A stretch of 26,617 bases of DNA from a virus. Location of the stretch: positions 1 through 26,617 of IMG/VR virus record IMGVR_UViG_3300005583_000011. One strand, given 5' to 3'. Within the stretch, counting starts at the first letter, position 1, and each line of letters opens with the position of its first letter. Position numbers and translations under genes: made by a program. Below are positions 7,380-14,848 of the stretch, in pieces. Below the pieces are notes generated by a model that did not search any database, was not told where the DNA came from, and saw nothing but the letters and a program-made list of their open reading frames with translations.

Positions 7380-7979
7380 TTAAATAGCGACTGTTGCGCG
7401 GACCGGCCAAAGAAATTTACCTGTGTGGGGCGTCGTGCATAGCTTGAAGTGCGTCTCGCAATACACATGCCCGGTTCGCTGCGCGGCCCCGCAATACTTA
7501 TGCGTTGGGGGTACCATCCCCCACAGCGGATACATACAGCCTCGCCCCCCGATGCCGGTTCTGCGGATGGCGGCGGTGGAAATTTCCGGCGCACGCCAAA
7601 GGTTTTCCGCTGCGATCCGTTCGAGCCGCAGCGCGGCGTTGACAACTTCAGCCGCAGCGCGGTGCTTCGCGGCGACCACCACCGCGCGCGCGGCGCGCGC
7701 GTCGTCCTCGGCTTTCTTGGCCAACCGCAGCGCCTCGGATTCTTTCGAGCGGTGCGCCCGCACCTTCGGTTGGACCCCGTCGGGCTTGATGGGCGTCCCC
7801 CGCGCCGGCAAATAATTCCGATGCGCCGCGCCGATGACGCTGTTCTTGGTGCGCCCCATAGCCACACCAATCAACCGCGTTGACAGCCCCTTTGCCCACA
7901 TCTCGGTTAGGCACCGCACATCTTCAGGCCCCCACGGCGCAATGATCACCGCCGGCGCGCGTGCGTGTTTTCCCGCCAT
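7380..7979 (-). CDS. GcrA-like transcriptional regulator
   Basis: 199 residues from the ATG at 7979 (GGGGAGGA seven bases upstream). Residues about 15-57 match the GcrA DNA-binding helix-turn-helix: WGPEDVRCLTEMWAKGLS, then MGRTKNSVIGAAHR. A charged Ala-rich helix (about 75-130) follows. The C-terminal part has a CMYPLW block and a KYCGAAQ...YCETH block, as in GcrA proteins, where this part contacts sigma70. In alphaproteobacteria GcrA binds RNA polymerase-sigma70 and activates promoters, many carrying CcrM-methylated GANTC. A phage copy could redirect or mimic this control; that role is inference. The start overlaps the stop of the upstream gene (TGATG). It is longer than host GcrA because of the middle helix. 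Confidence 0.8.
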   Translation of the reverse strand: MAGKHARAPAVIIAPWGPEDVRCLTEMWAKGLSTRLIGVAMGRTKNSVIGAAHRNYLPARGTPIKPDGVQPKVRAHRSKESEALRLAKKAEDDARAARAVVVAAKHRAAAEVVNAALRLERIAAENLWRAPEISTAAIRRTGIGGRGCMYPLWGMVPPTHKYCGAAQRTGHVYCETHFKLCTTPHTGKFLWPVRATVAI

Positions 7980-8329
7980 CACACATCCTCCCCTGGTATT
8001 GCTGGCCACACCAGCGCGCGGAGCCAAGCCCGCTCTCCATGCACCCCCTTCCCCCATGGCCTACACAGCCGGAGGTCGGACGCCTTCCGCGCAATCATCA
8101 TCTGCGTGGTCGGGCGGCTCTCGGGGATGGCGTTGACAATCGCCAGGATGTCACCCTCTGGGCGTCCGGCCGGCCAAAGCTCCCGCAGCACGCGCTCGCG
8201 CTCGCCTCCCGGTATCCACACCACATTCAAGGGTGTGTTGCCCTTACCGCCCTCGCGGCGCACAGCGCCAAGCCGTGAACTATAGGGCGAGGCGGCCACT
8301 GATTTAGGCCCGCGTCGTTTCTGTTTCAT
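7979..8329 (-). CDS. Putative helix-turn-helix DNA-binding protein
   Basis: 116 residues with a basic N-terminus (MKQKRRGPKS). The core RERVLRELWPAGRPEGDIL followed by IPESRPTTQMMIARKASDL has the spacing of a helix-turn-helix and resembles the GcrA/HTH layout of the next gene in degenerate form. It is coupled to that gene by TGATG and overlaps the DUF551-like gene by four bases (ATGA). The pair may be two regulators acting together or a duplicated DNA-binding module. The family is not certain. Confidence 0.6.
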   Translation of the reverse strand: MKQKRRGPKSVAASPYSSRLGAVRREGGKGNTPLNVVWIPGGERERVLRELWPAGRPEGDILAIVNAIPESRPTTQMMIARKASDLRLCRPWGKGVHGERAWLRALVWPAIPGEDV

Positions 8330-8610
8330 GCTGCGCCTCCCGATGTAGAATCACGTAACTGCGGTGCGTGCGGCGGTGCCGCCGGCGGGGCAGGCAAGTG
8401 CATCCAGTGGCTAAACGCGGCGTCTTCATATCCGCCATCAGACCCAAGTCCAGACACGCGTTGGAACCAAGACCCCTCGTAGCCCGCTTCGAATACAGCG
8501 CCGCTGTATTCAAACCATTCGATGATAGTGTGCTCGCCGCCGTCCGCCCAGCAGCTTAAGATGCGCGTCCCATCCTTTGGCGCGGTGGCGATTGATTGCC
8601 ATTCAGTCAT
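8326..8610 (-). CDS. DUF551-like phage protein
   Basis: 94 residues from the ATG at 8610; a GTG five codons earlier is not preferred. It starts MTEWQSIATAPKDGTRIL and later has FSHWMHLPAPPAAP. The W-x-(P/S)I-x-x-x-P-x-DG start and the W-x-x-LP-x-PP ending are the hallmarks of DUF551, a small phage family of unknown function. A GSWFQRVSG block lies between. Its start overlaps the stop of the membrane-protein gene, and its end overlaps the following HTH gene. Confidence 0.8.
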   Translation of the reverse strand: MTEWQSIATAPKDGTRILSCWADGGEHTIIEWFEYSGAVFEAGYEGSWFQRVSGLGSDGGYEDAAFSHWMHLPAPPAAPPHAPQLRDSTSGGAA

Positions 8611-8768
8611 GGCATCACCCCCCACAGTTTGACGGCTATGCCCGTTGCGACAAAAACGCCGCCCGCAAATATCAACATAGCGGTAGGCCCCCGAACTTCA
8701 ACGCTGTCGTCAGACACCACACGGATCACCCAGCCTACTGTAACCAGGATAAAGCCAACAGCCGTCAT
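8607..8768 (-). CDS. Small membrane protein, two predicted TM segments, 53 aa
   Basis: 53 residues, starting MTAVGFILVTVGWVIRVV, then a short charged loop (SDDSVEVRG), then AMLIFAGGVFVATGIAV and a short tail. Two membrane spans separated by an acidic hairpin are evident. GGAGG lies ten bases before the ATG and the stop overlaps the next start (ATGA). An 11-codon frame (MTHYFTEVGET, 8765-8800) links it to the upstream gene by further overlaps and may act only as a coupling leader. Function unknown; it could be a superinfection or host-membrane effector. Confidence 0.6.
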   Translation of the reverse strand: MTAVGFILVTVGWVIRVVSDDSVEVRGPTAMLIFAGGVFVATGIAVKLWGVMP

Positions 8769-8796
8769 GTCTCGCCCACCTCCGTAAAATAGTGGG

Positions 8797-8985
8797 TCAT
8801 ACCGCCCTCGCGCTTTTCAAAAGCGCCATCCGCTCGCGGCCCGCGCGGAGCCGAGAATACCGCTGATGCAGCCGCAGCAGGAAGCGGGCGCGGGCCAACC
8901 CATCTTGCTCACGCGTTAGCTCATCCACGAGCTGCGTCTCCGTCAGCGTGGGGAGTTGCTTATTCATCTCCAGCCAGTCGTTCAT
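8797..8985 (-). CDS. Small hypothetical protein, 62 aa
   Basis: 62 residues from the ATG at 8985, starting MNDWLEMNKQLPTLTETQLV. The body is one charged helix (ELTREQDGLARARFLLRLH) ending in basic residues. The ATG overlaps the helicase stop (ATGA) and GGAG sits seven bases upstream inside the helicase gene, so the two are coupled. Small proteins of this kind often follow SNF2 helicases in phage operons. No domain assigned. Confidence 0.65.
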   Translation of the reverse strand: MNDWLEMNKQLPTLTETQLVDELTREQDGLARARFLLRLHQRYSRLRAGRERMALLKSARAV

Positions 8986-10349
8986 GGTTGATCTCCGGTT
9001 GAGTGTTGGTTGGGGGTGGACAGCACCTCCAACGCGAGGTCTGAGAGCGAACGGCGGGCGCGCAGGGTCGCCCAGATGCGCTCGTCGATGGTGTCGGAGG
9101 TGGTCAGGATATAGACCCAGACGGCGTGCCGCTGCCCCGACCGGTGCAGCCTGCCGATCAACTGCTCGTAATCGACGAGGCTCCACGGCAGGGACAGCAG
9201 CACCATCCGGCAGCCGCCGGCCTGGAGGTTCAGGCCATACTGGGCGCTCTTCGGATGCACGAGCAGCAGCTCGACCTCGCCACGGTTCCACCGCGCGATA
9301 GCGTTGTGATCGTCCAGCGTGATCGCGTGCGGATAGCGGCGCTGTAGCTCGGCCAGCTCCTCCCGGAACTGATACGCGATGATGGTCGGCGCCCGCTGGT
9401 TCTCCGCTAGCAAGTCCTCCAGCAAATCGAATTTATGCCGGCTGAACCAGACGGGGTTGCGGGTGGTGATGAAGTTGCCCGGCTGGGCCGGGTCGGGGCG
9501 GGTGGACGTATCATAGACAAACCCGCTGGACATCTGGGCCAGCTTGCCCACCACCACCGCCGCGTTGGCCGCGACGGCCACCGCGTCGGGAAACTGCACA
9601 ACGAAGTCGCGCTTCATCTTCTCATACGGCGCGCGGTCTGGCATGGTGCAGCGCAGCACTACGGTCTCCAAGGGCGGCAGCTTGTCGCGGTATTCCCCTG
9701 GTTCCAGCAGGAACGTCGCCGGCTTGATGCGCTGCATCACCGCTTCATACGATCCTGCGGCGGGCTTCCATTGCTGGTAGTCCCGGTTGATGCAGTGGAA
9801 ATACTGTTGCAGGAACGCGCCCTTGCTGCCACCGAGCAAATATTCCGACACGATCTTGCTCTGCCCGAACGTGTCCTCCAGGCCGTTGGAGGTGAAGCTA
9901 CCCGTCAGACCCCAGCGGATATTGATGTGCGCGATCAGCCTCTCCAGCGCCTTAAAGCGTTGGCCGCTGGGGTTCTTGAGCCGCGTCAATTCGTCGAACA
10001 CCACCGCGTCGAAGCCGAGCAAGGATGGCAGCGTCTGGACGTTGTCGTAGTTGGTGACGATGATCTGCGCGGGAGAATAGAACGCCGCGTCTCGCTGCGC
10101 CCGCGTGCCGACAGCCACCGCCAGGCGCAGGTCCGGCGCCCACTTGGCGGCCTCCTCGGGCCAGACCGAGGCGGCTACGCGCAGGGGTGCCAGGACCAGC
10201 ACCCGTGTGACGAGGCCCTCCTGTAGCGCGCGGCGGATGGCGGTCAGCGTGATGGCGGTCTTGCCGGCCCCGACTGGTGCCAGCAACATCGCGCGCGCAC
10301 GCTCCGCCAGGAACGCCGCGCCTAGCGTTTGATATTCTCTAAGCACCAT
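8982..10349 (-). CDS. SNF2-family DEAD/DEAH-box helicase
   Basis: 455 residues from the ATG at 10349; an upstream TTG at 10367 is possible. Motif I (Walker A) is APVGAGKT at about residues 24-31, preceded by a Q-motif-like LREYQ. Motif II is VVFDELTRLKN (DELT in place of DEAH) near residue 117. Motif III-like LTGS follows at about 149. Motif VI is QLIGRLHRSGQ near residue 405, with the arginine finger. This is the standard two-lobe SF2/SNF2 architecture used by phages in replication or recombination, where the protein translocates on duplex DNA using ATP. Length fits the phage type. It overlaps the VRR-NUC gene by 28 bases, and together they may process replication intermediates. Confidence 0.9.
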   Translation of the reverse strand: MVLREYQTLGAAFLAERARAMLLAPVGAGKTAITLTAIRRALQEGLVTRVLVLAPLRVAASVWPEEAAKWAPDLRLAVAVGTRAQRDAAFYSPAQIIVTNYDNVQTLPSLLGFDAVVFDELTRLKNPSGQRFKALERLIAHINIRWGLTGSFTSNGLEDTFGQSKIVSEYLLGGSKGAFLQQYFHCINRDYQQWKPAAGSYEAVMQRIKPATFLLEPGEYRDKLPPLETVVLRCTMPDRAPYEKMKRDFVVQFPDAVAVAANAAVVVGKLAQMSSGFVYDTSTRPDPAQPGNFITTRNPVWFSRHKFDLLEDLLAENQRAPTIIAYQFREELAELQRRYPHAITLDDHNAIARWNRGEVELLLVHPKSAQYGLNLQAGGCRMVLLSLPWSLVDYEQLIGRLHRSGQRHAVWVYILTTSDTIDERIWATLRARRSLSDLALEVLSTPNQHSTGDQP

Positions 10350-10603
10350 TTCTCGATTTCCAACCAATCTTGAAGGACCACATAGTTCTGGTTCAGCCGC
10401 TGCATCTCCAGCCCGAACAGGCGTTGCAGTTCCGACACCCGGCCACCTTTAGTCTTCAGTTCAACGAACCACGTTGACCCGTTAGGTAGACAGGCAATAC
10501 GGTCTGCGACACCGCGCTGCGCGGGGCTGGAGAATTTGTAGGTGCGGCCTCCACGGCCAACCACAACGGCGACAAAGTAGCGTTCGACGGCGGACTCTTT
10601 CAT
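10322..10603 (-). CDS. VRR-NUC domain nuclease
   Basis: 93 residues from the ATG at 10603. The single VRR-NUC domain is complete: GVADRI (31-36) supplies the catalytic Asp, FVELKTKGG (46-54) supplies the E-x-K pair, and SELQRLFGLEM (57-67) is the conserved helix. Stand-alone VRR-NUC proteins are PD-(D/E)XK nucleases that cut branched or flap DNA and are usual partners of SNF2 helicases in phages. An upstream ATG (10651) would add 16 residues not seen in the family. There is no Shine-Dalgarno sequence, and the predicted promoter would start transcription at or near the ATG, so the mRNA could be leaderless. First gene of the minus operon. Confidence 0.88.
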   Translation of the reverse strand: MKESAVERYFVAVVVGRGGRTYKFSSPAQRGVADRIACLPNGSTWFVELKTKGGRVSELQRLFGLEMQRLNQNYVVLQDWLEIEKWCLENIKR

Positions 10604-10716
10604 GTCGACAACTTGGCAGCACGAAAAATATTTGTCAACGTATGAAAGCATGTTGACAAAAGAAAACCGCGATGGCACACCAGCGGCTCAACCACGACAG
10701 AAAACAGGAGAGTAAA
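10604..10716. promoter_or_regulatory. Divergent promoter/operator region with inverted repeat
   Basis: Lies between the minus operon (VRR-NUC) and the plus replication operon. TTGTCAAC (10632-10639) and GTTGACAA (10652-10659) form a perfect 8-bp inverted repeat with 12 bases between. Each arm contains a TTGACA -35 hexamer on one strand. On the minus strand CAAGTT stands 17 bases downstream, preceded by TGC. On the plus strand CACACC stands at that spacing. Both -10 boxes are poor, as expected for activated or repressed promoters. A second small palindrome, TGTCGACA, lies at 10603-10610. Confidence 0.5.
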
Positions 10717-10926
10717 ATGTTTGCCCCCATCCATCTAACCTACCCCGCCGATGTGGCGGATGCGTTACGCGAGGTCCGTTTGCGGCTTCACGTGCTGAGA
10801 GAGCGCGCGCCCATCGCCCTCAGCTACACCATTCCAGTAGAGGATTATCTAGCCCGGCTAGAAGAGGCCGTGCTGGAGCACGACTGGACCCCAGACCCGG
10901 ACGTTGACGACGAGGCCGTGTCTTGA
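10717..10926 (+). CDS. Small hypothetical protein, 69 aa
   Basis: ATG at 10717 with AACAGGAG eight bases upstream; the longer frame from 10672 has no ribosome-binding site. The product starts MFAPIHLTYPADVADALRE and is a single acidic helical protein ending DWTPDPDVDDEAVS. Its stop overlaps the TTG start of the nuclease gene (TTGA). No family recognised. As the first gene of the plus-strand replication operon it may be an early regulator, or an accessory of the nuclease. Confidence 0.6.
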   Translation: MFAPIHLTYPADVADALREVRLRLHVLRERAPIALSYTIPVEDYLARLEEAVLEHDWTPDPDVDDEAVS

Positions 10927-12065
10927 GCGCCCCCTCCCCCACCGCGCACAGCGTCGTCGTCGGCGGCAGCACGGCCGCCCGCGTCATCGCGTGCCCGGCC
11001 AGCGTGCGCCTCTCGGCCACCGTGCCGCCGCGCCCATCCAGTCAGTATGCCGACATGGGCACCCTGCTGCACAACGTGATCGCTGACACGCTGAGCGCGG
11101 GCCTCCCCCAATCGGATGCAATCGGCAGCAGTTACGCCGGCCAGACGCTCACCGACGATATATACGACGAGAAGATCGCGCCGGCGCTGGCCGCGCTGGA
11201 CGCTATCGACCCCGAGGGGGCCATGACGATATCGGTTGAGGCGCGGGTCTCATACGGTGATTGGCTCCCTGGCGTGTTCGGCACCAGCGATGTGCTTGGT
11301 CGGCTGGGCAACCGGGCCGTAGTGCTGGACTGGAAGTTCGGCGACGGCATCATCGTAGACGCCGAGGAGAACGCGCAGCTTATGTTCTACGCGGCGGCGG
11401 CGATGCGGACGGAGGTTTTCCGCCCGGTGTTCAACGGCGCCACGGAGATCGAGCTGATCATCGTGCAGCCGCCGGAGGTCCGACGCTGGGTGACGACACC
11501 GGAGCGCATCCGGCAGTTTGAATTGTCGCTCAAGCGGGCGGTCACGATGTCCGAGAGCAGCGCGGCTCCGATGGTCATGGGCTCGCATTGCCGGTTCTGC
11601 CCGGCGAAGCCCATCTGCCCGCTGATGACCGGCGCGGCGGCGCGCGCGGTGGATACCCAACTGGCCGAGATGCCGGCGCGCGATATCGGCGCCGCGCTGG
11701 TGCTGGCGTCGCAGCTTGAGAAGTGGATCGAAGACCTGCGCGCACTGGCGATGACCATGCTAACCGCCGAGCATCCGATCCCGGATTGGAAGCTGGTGGC
11801 CAAACGCGGTATGCGTAAATGGATCGACGACGCTGCGGCGGAAGCCGCGTTGCTTACGTTGCTCCCCGAGTCGGACGTTATGGAACGCTTGCTAGTGTCC
11901 CCCGCCAAAGCAGAGAAGGCTTTGAAGAAACTCAAGCTGGATCTGGCGCCGGGCCTCTACCATTCGATATCGTCCGGGACTACCCTCGCCCGCGCGGATG
12001 ATCCGCGCGCCGAGGCGCTATCTATCGGGCGGCAGCTCACTGCCGCTCTGAAACACATACAGTAA
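10923..12065 (+). CDS. PD-(D/E)XK nuclease, DUF2800-like
   Basis: 380 residues with a TTG start overlapping the previous stop. Sequence order matches the DUF2800/RecB-like phage nucleases: an N-terminal SVVVGGSTAARVIACPASVRL block, a GTLLHNVIAD helix, SYGDWLPGVFGTSDV and then VVLDWKFGDGI near residue 138, giving the D...D-x-K catalytic set. QLMFYAAAAM follows. A four-cysteine-like cluster, CRFCPAKPICP (about 222), fits a Cas4/AddB-type iron-sulfur or zinc site, although fewer cysteines are visible than in Cas4. Likely an exonuclease or recombination nuclease acting in replication beside the polymerase. Confidence 0.85.
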   Translation: MSAPSPTAHSVVVGGSTAARVIACPASVRLSATVPPRPSSQYADMGTLLHNVIADTLSAGLPQSDAIGSSYAGQTLTDDIYDEKIAPALAALDAIDPEGAMTISVEARVSYGDWLPGVFGTSDVLGRLGNRAVVLDWKFGDGIIVDAEENAQLMFYAAAAMRTEVFRPVFNGATEIELIIVQPPEVRRWVTTPERIRQFELSLKRAVTMSESSAAPMVMGSHCRFCPAKPICPLMTGAAARAVDTQLAEMPARDIGAALVLASQLEKWIEDLRALAMTMLTAEHPIPDWKLVAKRGMRKWIDDAAAEAALLTLLPESDVMERLLVSPAKAEKALKKLKLDLAPGLYHSISSGTTLARADDPRAEALSIGRQLTAALKHIQ

Positions 12066-12077
12066 GGAAGTAAAACG

Positions 12078-12746
12078 ATGTCTGAAATATCAGTGTTTGC
12101 GACTGCGGGTCTCCCCACCGTCACCGATCTCGCGGCGTCACTGCGGGGCCTGGCTGCCGGCGCGGGCAGCGGGTCGGCGGTGCTGCTCAAGATGGCCAAG
12201 AACGGCGACTGGATCTTCGGCTCCGATCAGACCACCGTCGAGCCGAACGCCGAGTGGGCGATCAACCCGTTCTCCTTCATCCACGGGTATATCGCGTGGG
12301 GTGACGGCGAGGTTCTCGGCGAGGCGATGGGTCCGATTGCGAAACCGAAGCCGGAGGTGGGCGAAGCCCCGGCGGCGGCCAAGCGTGGTTGGGAAGACCA
12401 GGTTGGGTTGTCGGTAAAGTGCGTGAGCGGCGCCGACGAGGGGATGGAGGCGCGGTTCACCGTCACCAGCGTGGGGGGTAAGAAAGCGGTGCAAGCCGTG
12501 GCCCTGGCCATCGCCGCGCAAGTGGAGGTGGACTCGACAAACCCCGTGCCGGTGGTGCTGCTGCGTAAGGGCCACTACCAGCACAAGTCCTACGGTCGCA
12601 TCTATACGCCTGAGTTCGAGGTGGTCCGGTGGATCGCCATGGACGGTCGTTCACCGGCGCAGGCTGCGAAAGGTGACACGCCCCCCACGTCGCCACCAGC
12701 GGAGGCGGCCGCACCGGCACAGGCTACACGTCGCCGCGTTGTCTGA
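12078..12746 (+). CDS. Putative phage ssDNA-binding/replication accessory protein
   Basis: 222 residues, starting MSEISVFATAGLPTVTDL, with AAGGAAG upstream. The middle contains LLKMAKNGDWIFGSD and NPFSFIHGYIAWGD, followed by a linker and a second block (GYGRIYTPEFEVV-like) ending WIAMDG. The tail (about 198-222) is Pro/Ala-rich and ends ATRRRVV. Proteins with this layout lie between the DUF2800 nuclease and polymerase A in many phages and are thought to be ssDNA-binding. Here that is based on context and general pattern, not on an identified OB-fold. It could also be a recombination mediator. Confidence 0.6.
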   Translation: MSEISVFATAGLPTVTDLAASLRGLAAGAGSGSAVLLKMAKNGDWIFGSDQTTVEPNAEWAINPFSFIHGYIAWGDGEVLGEAMGPIAKPKPEVGEAPAAAKRGWEDQVGLSVKCVSGADEGMEARFTVTSVGGKKAVQAVALAIAAQVEVDSTNPVPVVLLRKGHYQHKSYGRIYTPEFEVVRWIAMDGRSPAQAAKGDTPPTSPPAEAAAPAQATRRRVV

Positions 12747-12750
12747 TGGA

Positions 12751-12780
12751 TTTGCCCCGGTCCTTTAGGGCCGGGGCAAA
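12751..12780 (+). terminator. Strong hairpin between genes (terminator-like, no U-run)
   Basis: TTTGCCCCGG (12751-12760) pairs perfectly with CCGGGGCAAA (12771-12780). The inner TCC TTTA GGG extends the stem to about 13 bp with a TTTA loop. No T-run follows on the plus strand, so classical termination is doubtful. It stands 11 bases before the polymerase ATG, which has no visible Shine-Dalgarno sequence, so it may instead control polymerase expression. Confidence 0.6.
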
Positions 12781-12791
12781 ACCTCACCCCT

Positions 12792-14783
12792 ATGAATGAC
12801 CCCCCTATCCTGTGGCTCGACTTCGAGACCCGCAGCCGGTGCGACCTGCGTGTGGCGGGGGTGTATAACTACGCCGGCCACGCCAGCACCGAGGTGCTGT
12901 GCATGTCCTACGCCTTTGACGGCGGCGATGTAGTGACGTGGCGCCCCGAGGACGGGCCGTTGCCCGTCGAGGTGGCAACGCATACGGGGCAGATCCGCGC
13001 ACACAACGCCGCGTTCGAGCGGCTCATATTCCATTGCGTCCTGGAGTGCGACTTCAGGCCAGATCAATTCTACTGCACCGCCGCCCAGGCCCGCGCGAAC
13101 TGCGCGCCCGGCAGCCTGGAAGATGTGGGTCGCTTCGCCGGAGCCGGCATGAGGAAAGACCCGCGCGGGGCGCAGCTTATCCGTAGGCTGTGTATCCCCC
13201 GCGCCGACGGCGCGTTCAGCAAGGACGCGGCGCTGATGGCCGAACTGATTGACTACTGCGAGCAGGATGTGCGCGCCATGCGCGCGGTCAGCCGCGCTAT
13301 GCGCCAGCTAACCGCCGAGGAACTGCACGACTACCACATCAATGAGCGGGTCAATGATCGTGGTGTGTTGGTGGACCGGCCGCTGGCCGAGGCCGCCACT
13401 CGCTACGCTGACGCGGAGCTGGCCGAGATACAGCAGCGGGTGCGGGAGGTGACGGCGGGCGCGGTGCCCACGGTCCGCTCGCCGCGCATGTGCGCCTGGG
13501 TGTGGGACCGGGTCGGCCCGGCGGCGCAGACCCTGATGACCGTGGACCGCAAGGGTGTGGAGGGGCGCGGCATCGACAAGAGCATCCGCGCCAACCTACT
13601 CGCGCTGGCGGATGAAAACCCCGATGAAGTTCCCGTCGATGTGGCCGAGGTGATCAAGTGCGCGGATGACCTATGGGCGTCCTCAGTCGCAAAGTTCACG
13701 CGGATCGGTCAGCTATCCGATGACGTGGATGGCCGGCTGCGCGGGGCGTTTGTGTTCAACGGCGCGGCGGCTACCGGGCGGTCAAGTTCCTTCGGCGCGC
13801 AAATCCACAACCTCACCCGCCAGTGCAGCAAGACGCCGGATGAGACGCGGCAGGCTATGGTGCGCGGCCATGCTATCGTGCCCACCTACGGCACCCGCGT
13901 GACCGACGTGCTGAAGGGGATGCTGCGGCCCGCGCTGCTGGCCGCGCCGGGACATAGCTTGGTGGTGGCGGACTGGGTGGGGATCGAGGCGCGGGTCAAC
14001 CCCTGGGCGTCGAACGAGCCTTCCTCTGAGATCGCTATGGATATGTTCCGCACTGGCGTCGACCGATACAAGGCCGCTGCGGCTGCGATCTTTCTTTGTG
14101 ATATTGGGGGGGTTAATCCGAAACAACGGCAGGTCGGGAAAGTCTCCGAACTGGCGTGCGGATACGGCGGTGGCTCGAACGCCTTCGCTGCGATGGGTCG
14201 GGTCTATGGCGTGAAGATGCCTGAAGCCGAGGCCAAGAAAATCGTGACCGCGTGGCGCACGGCGAACCCGTGGGCGGTGAACTATTGGCAAGCCGTGTCT
14301 AGCGCGGCGTCCCGCGCGATGCGGAACCTGAACAGCGACTTCAAGGCTGGGGTGGTGACGTATATGTTCGACGGGAAACACCTCTGGTATTCGTTACCCT
14401 CGGGGCGGGTGCTATGTTACCCCTACGCCAAGACAGATGATGCGGAGGGCATCAGCTACGCCAAGGCGGCGTGGAAGCCCGCAGCCAGCGCGAAAGAATG
14501 GCCGCGCGCGCGGTTGTGGCACGGCATCATGGTGGAAAACATCGCGCAGGCCATATCGAACGACGTGCTGCGGTTGGCGCTGCGCCGGCTGGATGCAGCG
14601 GGGCTGCACGCAGTGCTACACGCGGTGCTGCACGTCCATGATGAGATCGTGGTGGAGTGTCTGACCGAGGATGTGGCGCAGGTGACGGCGATCATGACCG
14701 ACGCGATGTGCTCGCCGCCGGCGTGGGGCGCCGGCCTGCCGCTAGCTGTGGAAATCAAGGCGATGACGCGCTACGGTAAGTAG
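12792..14783 (+). CDS. DNA polymerase, family A, with 3'-5' exonuclease domain
   Basis: 663 residues. Exonuclease motifs: LDFETRS at 9-15 (Exo I), HNAAFE near 71 (Exo II) and YCEQDVRAM near 155 (Exo III). Polymerase motifs: A is VVADWVGIEARV (391-402) with catalytic Asp394, B is RQVGKVSELACGYGGG from residue 446 with Lys450, C is VHDEIVVE with His616-Asp617-Glu618. All catalytic residues are present, so it should be an active proofreading replicative polymerase. Motif A has W-V where Y-S is more usual. Just before motif C there is a four-residue HAVL tandem repeat. The start lacks a Shine-Dalgarno sequence and follows a hairpin. Confidence 0.95.
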   Translation: MNDPPILWLDFETRSRCDLRVAGVYNYAGHASTEVLCMSYAFDGGDVVTWRPEDGPLPVEVATHTGQIRAHNAAFERLIFHCVLECDFRPDQFYCTAAQARANCAPGSLEDVGRFAGAGMRKDPRGAQLIRRLCIPRADGAFSKDAALMAELIDYCEQDVRAMRAVSRAMRQLTAEELHDYHINERVNDRGVLVDRPLAEAATRYADAELAEIQQRVREVTAGAVPTVRSPRMCAWVWDRVGPAAQTLMTVDRKGVEGRGIDKSIRANLLALADENPDEVPVDVAEVIKCADDLWASSVAKFTRIGQLSDDVDGRLRGAFVFNGAAATGRSSSFGAQIHNLTRQCSKTPDETRQAMVRGHAIVPTYGTRVTDVLKGMLRPALLAAPGHSLVVADWVGIEARVNPWASNEPSSEIAMDMFRTGVDRYKAAAAAIFLCDIGGVNPKQRQVGKVSELACGYGGGSNAFAAMGRVYGVKMPEAEAKKIVTAWRTANPWAVNYWQAVSSAASRAMRNLNSDFKAGVVTYMFDGKHLWYSLPSGRVLCYPYAKTDDAEGISYAKAAWKPAASAKEWPRARLWHGIMVENIAQAISNDVLRLALRRLDAAGLHAVLHAVLHVHDEIVVECLTEDVAQVTAIMTDAMCSPPAWGAGLPLAVEIKAMTRYGK

Positions 14784-14797
14784 GCCTATAAAAATCA

Positions 14798-14830
14798 ACG
14801 CCGCCCGGCGAGTGGTTCACCGGGCGGCGT
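14798..14830 (-). terminator. Hairpin upstream of primase-helicase; minus-strand terminator-like
   Basis: ACGCCGCCCGG (14798-14808) pairs perfectly with CCGGGCGGCGT (14820-14830) around an 11-base loop. Read on the minus strand the stem is followed by TGATTTTTA, the usual form of an intrinsic terminator, although the genes around it are on the plus strand. Read on the plus strand it has an A-run before and no T-run after, and it lies directly upstream of the GGAGG of the next gene. Confidence 0.55.
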
Positions 14831-14848
14831 CAACGGAGGGGATCGACA

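Noticed and set aside
9435-10226. Plus-strand frame of 263 aa
   Set aside because: Antisense shadow of the SNF2 helicase, which has clear motifs on the other strand.
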